A stretch of DNA of 64,000 nucleotides. Source: Opacimonas sp014872805 (GTDB lineage: Bacteria; Pseudomonadota; Gammaproteobacteria; Enterobacterales; Alteromonadaceae). Where the stretch lies: the NCBI GenBank assembly GCA_014872805.1, contig WKFN01000009.1:1-64000 (forward strand), in the 5' to 3' direction. This document shows positions 60,476 to 64,000 of this stretch, one piece after another. The notes under the pieces were generated by a model, which was given only the letters and a program-made list of their open reading frames with translations, was not told the DNA's origin and did no database searches. A program made the position numbers and the translations under genes. Within the stretch, counting starts at the first letter, position 1. The number at the start of each line of letters is the position of its first letter.

Positions 60476-62146
60476 ATGGATATCAAAATATTAACCAAAG
60501 ATTTATCCGTATCCCCTCAAATCTCAGTAGATGATGTACGTATTTTGGCTGAGCAAGGCTTTAAGTCACTGGTGTGTCATCGACCTGATGGAGAAGGGGC
60601 AGACCAAGTCAATTTTGCAGAGATAAAAGCAACAGCAGAAGAACTTGGTCTAGTGGCCATTCATCAACCTGTGACTAGTGGTAAGGTCACTGATGAAGAT
60701 GCTCAGACCTTTAAGCAATTAATGTTGGATTTACCTAAACCGATGTTTGCCTATTGTCGAACCGGCACGCGCTGTACGACAGTTTGGTCATTGGCTCAAG
60801 CAACAGAAATGAGCAGCGTTGAGATTTTACAGACGGCAAAAAACGCTGGATATGATATGTCAGGTGTGGTGCGACGCATCGTGAACGGTGGTGTTACGCC
60901 GACTCAGCAAGCCGATCGTGAATTTGATATTGTGGTCGTGGGTGCTGGTGCTGCAGGGGTTGCAGTATGCTCTAGTATTTTGGCGCGTAAACCGGATGTT
61001 AATATCGCGGTGATTGATCCTGCCGATATCCATTATTATCAGCCAGGTTGGACTATGGTGGGAGCTGGGGTCTTTACTCCAGAACAAACAGTTAAAACGC
61101 TGTCATCTCTGATCCCAAAAGGTGTGACTTGGATCAAAAATGCAGTGTCAGCATTTGAACCAGACAAGAACTGTGTGCTCCTTGATGGGTGTCATACTGT
61201 GTCATACAAACACCTTATTGTCTGCCCAGGATTAAAATTAGATTGGCACAAAATTGAAGGCCTTTCAGAAACATTAGGTAAAAATGGAGTAACTTCGAAT
61301 TATCGTTTTGATTTGGCACCTTATACATGGGAACTCGTACAAGGTTTACAGGGTGGAAAAGCGGTATTTACGCAACCACCAATGCCTATCAAATGTGCTG
61401 GTGCGCCACAAAAGGCCATGTATTTATCATGCGACCATTGGTTATCAAGTGGTGTATTGGACAAAATTGATGTCGAATTTTACAACGCTGGTCCTGTTCT
61501 GTTTGGGGTCAAAGAGTATGTCCCAAGCTTGATGAAATACGTTGAAAAGTACCAAGCAAACCTTCAGTTTACGCACAACTTAGTCAAAGTTGATGGTCCC
61601 AATAAACGGGCGTATTTTAAGCAAACTGGAGAAGGGGCATCCGATGAGTTAGTGGAAGTTGCTTTTGATATGTTACACGTTGCACCTCCGCAGTCGGCTC
61701 CTGACTTCATTAAAGTCAGTCCTTTGGCCGATGAAGCTGGATGGGTTGATGTCGATCAGTCCACGTTGCAGCATAAAAAGTATCACAATATCTATGGCTT
61801 AGGTGATGCGATGAATGCACCTAATGCCAAAACAGCGGCTGCAGCAAGAGTGCAAGCCCCTATTGTGGCTAATAATGTCTTATGTGACATGGGTTTGTAT
61901 GAAAAACGTGCCATCTACAATGGCTACGGCTCCTGTCCATTAACAGTTGAAAAAGGCAAAATCATTCTGGCTGAGTTTGGTTATGGTGGCAAAATGTTAC
62001 CGACGTTCCCAAACTGGCTCATTAATGGAACACAGCCGTCCCACTTAGCCTGGTTATTAAAAGAAAAAATTCTGCCTCCAATGTATTGGGAAGGAATGCT
62101 AAAAGGCAAGGAATGGTTAGTCAAACCTAAAGAGTTTTTAAAATAG
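60476..62146 (+). CDS. DUF442 - sulfide:quinone oxidoreductase fusion
   Basis: The 556-aa protein joins two domains. Residues about 1-140 are a DUF442/TIGR01244 phosphatase-fold sulfurtransferase-like domain with its active loop YCRTGTRCT (Cys94, Arg99). Residues about 148-556 are a type II SQR: FAD motif DIVVVGAGAAGVAV, YYQPGWTMVGAG, catalytic Cys307 in PIKCAGAPQK and Cys487 in GYGSCPL, which match the two redox cysteines of human SQOR (201 and 379) by motif. It would oxidise sulfide to persulfide, reduce quinone at the membrane, and perhaps hand sulfur to the fused domain. Last gene of the sulfide operon. Confidence 0.9.
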   Translation: MDIKILTKDLSVSPQISVDDVRILAEQGFKSLVCHRPDGEGADQVNFAEIKATAEELGLVAIHQPVTSGKVTDEDAQTFKQLMLDLPKPMFAYCRTGTRCTTVWSLAQATEMSSVEILQTAKNAGYDMSGVVRRIVNGGVTPTQQADREFDIVVVGAGAAGVAVCSSILARKPDVNIAVIDPADIHYYQPGWTMVGAGVFTPEQTVKTLSSLIPKGVTWIKNAVSAFEPDKNCVLLDGCHTVSYKHLIVCPGLKLDWHKIEGLSETLGKNGVTSNYRFDLAPYTWELVQGLQGGKAVFTQPPMPIKCAGAPQKAMYLSCDHWLSSGVLDKIDVEFYNAGPVLFGVKEYVPSLMKYVEKYQANLQFTHNLVKVDGPNKRAYFKQTGEGASDELVEVAFDMLHVAPPQSAPDFIKVSPLADEAGWVDVDQSTLQHKKYHNIYGLGDAMNAPNAKTAAAARVQAPIVANNVLCDMGLYEKRAIYNGYGSCPLTVEKGKIILAEFGYGGKMLPTFPNWLINGTQPSHLAWLLKEKILPPMYWEGMLKGKEWLVKPKEFLK

Positions 62147-62171
62147 CTACAGATTTAAAGTGTGTTAGTTG

Positions 62172-62204
62172 ACGCGATGGTTGGGATAGCCATCGCGTTT
62201 TTTT
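62172..62204. terminator. Terminator between the SQR fusion and the SLC13 permease
   Basis: ACGCGATGG and CCATCGCGT form a perfect 9-bp stem with a 9-base loop and a run of seven T on the + strand. Confidence 0.92.
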
Positions 62205-63927
62205 ACAAATGCACCCAAGCCAATAGACTCAACACAATCGTTGAATAACACAATGAAATCGGTAAGCCGATTTTGACAAAATCCATATACCGGTATTGCC
62301 CAGCATTGTGCACGAGCAAATTGGTTTGATAGCCATAAGGGGTGATAAAGCTGGCACTCGCCGCAAACGCCACCGCCAAAGCAAAGGGCAAAATCGGAGC
62401 GCCCAGTGCCTCGACTAAGACCCATGCAAATGGGAGCATCAAAGCCGCCGCTGCATTATTCGTGACAAACTCGGTTAATAACAGTGTTAAAAAATACACG
62501 ACTACTAATGCGATGAGCATTGAGTGGCCATTAATTAACGGCGTTAATGTCTCGGTGAGTAAAGCAAAAAGCCCAGCGTTTTCCATACCTGTTGCCAGTG
62601 ACAAGGCACCCACTATCACCACCATCACATTCAAGGGAATATTGCGCTTGATCTCGGCATGTGAGGTCACGCCGGCTAAACCAAGCACCGCCAATAGAAA
62701 CAATAAACCGACTAACAACGGCACTAGTTCAAATGCAGCTAGAGCGATGACTGCCCCAAAACCCAACATGGTTAGCCAATCTTGGCGCGTCGAGAGCTTG
62801 CGTTGAATGGTTTGCTCAGAGACGATGAAAAAGTGTTTATTTAAGTTGTTGCGCTGGTGAAAATCAGGTCCTGTTGCCAATAATAAAAAATCACCCGACT
62901 GCAGTTTGACTTCTCCAAGCTTTCCAGAGAGCTGCTCGCCATCTCGGCGAATGGCCACCACAGCCGCGTCAAACAAGGCGCGAAATCCTGAGCGCTTGAG
63001 GGTTGAACCAATCAATGAAGAGCGGTTCGAGATAACCACTTCGCTTAATTCAGAACGCATGAGTCCTGAATTCTCTGCAAATAGCTCCAACCCCTTGATA
63101 TGCGACAACGCATCGACGTTTTTGACATTGCCGTTAAAAATCAATTTATCGCCCGCGACAATCACCTCATCTGGTGAAACTGGGGAGATGGTGTTGCCAT
63201 GGCGCACTATCTCGACCAGAAATAACTCAGGTAGATTGCGCAGATGATTGTCTTCGATACTCAAACCAATCAGCTCAGAGTCAGGGGCAACATCAGCTTC
63301 AAGCAAATATTCTTGCTCTGCGCTACCTTTGAGAGTGATCTCAGGAAGCCAGCCGCGCAATAGGTATAGCAAAACGCCACATATTAAACCCGCCGTCATC
63401 CCAAATAGCGTAAAGTCATAAAACGCAAAACCAGGATGGCCTTTGTCCTGCAAAAAACTGTGCACGATGAGATTGGTTGATGTCCCAATCAGAGTTACGG
63501 TTCCGCCCAAAATGGCAGAGAATGATAATGGAATCAGTAGCTTAGAAGCTAAGTGATGCTGATTTTGTTTGACTGAGCCAATCAGTGAGGCAACAATCGC
63601 AGTATTGTTCAGCAACGCCGAGCTAAAAAAGCTGATGCCAAATAAACGCAAATAGGACGCTTTGAAGTTAGCCGTAATCAGTTTACGCGCAACCCGTTTG
63701 AGAAGGGCTGTTTTATCAATTGCATGGCTGATAATCAGTAACAAAAGAAGAGTGACCAATCCGGGGTTTGTCGCATTGGTTAACACATCCTCGATATCAA
63801 TGGTTTGTGTCAGCATCAACGCCAGAGTCGCCGTACCAAAAATCACAGACGGACGTTTCTTAGACACAATCAATGAAGTGATTGTGCCTAAGAAAATAAG
63901 CAGTACGAGGAACTGACTCAGCGACAT
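62203..63927 (-). CDS. SLC13-family anion permease with TrkA-C domains (sulfate type)
   Basis: The 574-aa protein has an N-terminal set of helices (about 1-200) and two cytoplasmic RCK_C/TrkA-C regions at about 210-370 (ELIGLSIEDNHLRNLPELFLVEI; LIGSTLKRSGFRALFDAAVVAI). A C-terminal helical set follows with family blocks TEFVTNNAAAALMLPFAW and FITPYGYQTNLLVHNAG. This split layout is that of sodium-coupled sulfate transporters often found within cysDN-cysC operons. Its start is adjacent to the stop of the upstream gene, so it is very probably in one operon with it. Confidence 0.88.
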   Translation of the reverse strand: MSLSQFLVLLIFLGTITSLIVSKKRPSVIFGTATLALMLTQTIDIEDVLTNATNPGLVTLLLLLIISHAIDKTALLKRVARKLITANFKASYLRLFGISFFSSALLNNTAIVASLIGSVKQNQHHLASKLLIPLSFSAILGGTVTLIGTSTNLIVHSFLQDKGHPGFAFYDFTLFGMTAGLICGVLLYLLRGWLPEITLKGSAEQEYLLEADVAPDSELIGLSIEDNHLRNLPELFLVEIVRHGNTISPVSPDEVIVAGDKLIFNGNVKNVDALSHIKGLELFAENSGLMRSELSEVVISNRSSLIGSTLKRSGFRALFDAAVVAIRRDGEQLSGKLGEVKLQSGDFLLLATGPDFHQRNNLNKHFFIVSEQTIQRKLSTRQDWLTMLGFGAVIALAAFELVPLLVGLLFLLAVLGLAGVTSHAEIKRNIPLNVMVVIVGALSLATGMENAGLFALLTETLTPLINGHSMLIALVVVYFLTLLLTEFVTNNAAAALMLPFAWVLVEALGAPILPFALAVAFAASASFITPYGYQTNLLVHNAGQYRYMDFVKIGLPISLCYSTIVLSLLAWVHL

Positions 63928-64000
63928 TTACTTGAGTTTAGTAATGTCAATCGCTTCCCAGTGTGGGAAGTGCTTGCGTACTAAGGCGTTCATTTCAACT
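63928..64000 (-). CDS. 3' end of an upstream gene, probably cysN (sulfate adenylyltransferase large subunit)
   Basis: Only the last 23 codons are inside the window, ending NALVRKHFPHWEAIDITKLK-stop. The pattern NALxRxHFPHW is what I remember from CysN C-termini of Vibrio and Alteromonas relatives, and cysD-cysN-SLC13 permease is a common order. The stop abuts the permease start. The rest of the gene is beyond the right edge. Confidence 0.55.
   Translation of the reverse strand, partial: VEMNALVRKHFPHWEAIDITKLK

Noticed and set aside
61800..61830. Apparent loss of a catalytic cysteine in the SQR (GLGDAMNAP where many homologues have GDC)
   Set aside because: The functional second cysteine of type II SQR lies in the later GYGSCPL motif, which is intact (Cys487), so no inactivation is implied.
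1..64000. CRISPR arrays, insertion sequences, rRNA operons
   Set aside because: No regularly spaced repeats, transposase genes or rRNA sequence were seen.

Overview
The window reads as the chromosome of a marine gammaproteobacterium, most likely Alteromonadales (Alteromonas/Glaciecola-like). This rests on gene order and protein resemblance recalled from memory, not on a search. An integrated conjugative element of the SXT/R391 family occupies the left quarter. No rRNA, CRISPR array or insertion sequence was seen.

Region 1 (1 to about 17,150) is the right-hand part of the element. It opens with cargo: a membrane protein fragment, a small multidrug-export-type protein, and a TetR-MFP-RND efflux operon at the position of the family's hotspot upstream of traF. 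The conjugation genes traF-traH-traG follow. Convergent to traG lies a gene in the place of the entry-exclusion gene eex. Then comes the leftward SOS-controlled early operon: cro-like gene, winged-helix protein, DUF6475-like protein, lytic transglycosylase, setD, setC. It is driven from an operator cluster shared with the CI-like repressor setR. The element ends in the 5' end of prfC (RF3), the known attachment site of the family, and supplies the start of that reading frame. The left end (int, xis) lies outside the window.

Region 2 (17.1-31.5 kb) is housekeeping: prfC, argS, an FMN reductase, prfB (with its programmed +1 frameshift), lysS, then a leftward Hpt - pseudouridine synthase - panE-like group. 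gshA, a lipoprotein transglycosylase, a 41-aa membrane protein behind an FNR-type promoter, and the smrB/prmB-aroC cluster follow.

Region 3 (31.5-39.4 kb) holds the leftward stress trio prkA-yeaH-ycgB, then redox genes: sodB, monothiol glutaredoxin, bfd, a 2-Cys peroxiredoxin and rnt.

Region 4 (39.4-46.3 kb) is the leftward rnfABCDGE-nth operon. Its nth product lacks two of the four iron-sulfur cluster cysteines and looks like a replacement gene. Two identical tandem tRNA-Asn genes and a 675-bp AT-rich spacer with facing DnaA-box-like sequences follow.

Region 5 (46.3-58.7 kb) carries a MATE exporter, uvrB, queC/queE (7-deazaguanine synthesis), a solute-binding-like protein, asnB, an M28 peptidase, a Yip1 protein and a NatAB-type ABC exporter.

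Region 6 (58.7-64 kb) is a sulfur island. A TauE/SafE permease, a persulfide-dioxygenase-like hydrolase and a DUF442-SQR fusion lie behind paired inverted repeats. They face a leftward SLC13/TrkA-C permease and the 3' end of what is probably cysN. Sulfide oxidation therefore sits next to sulfate assimilation.
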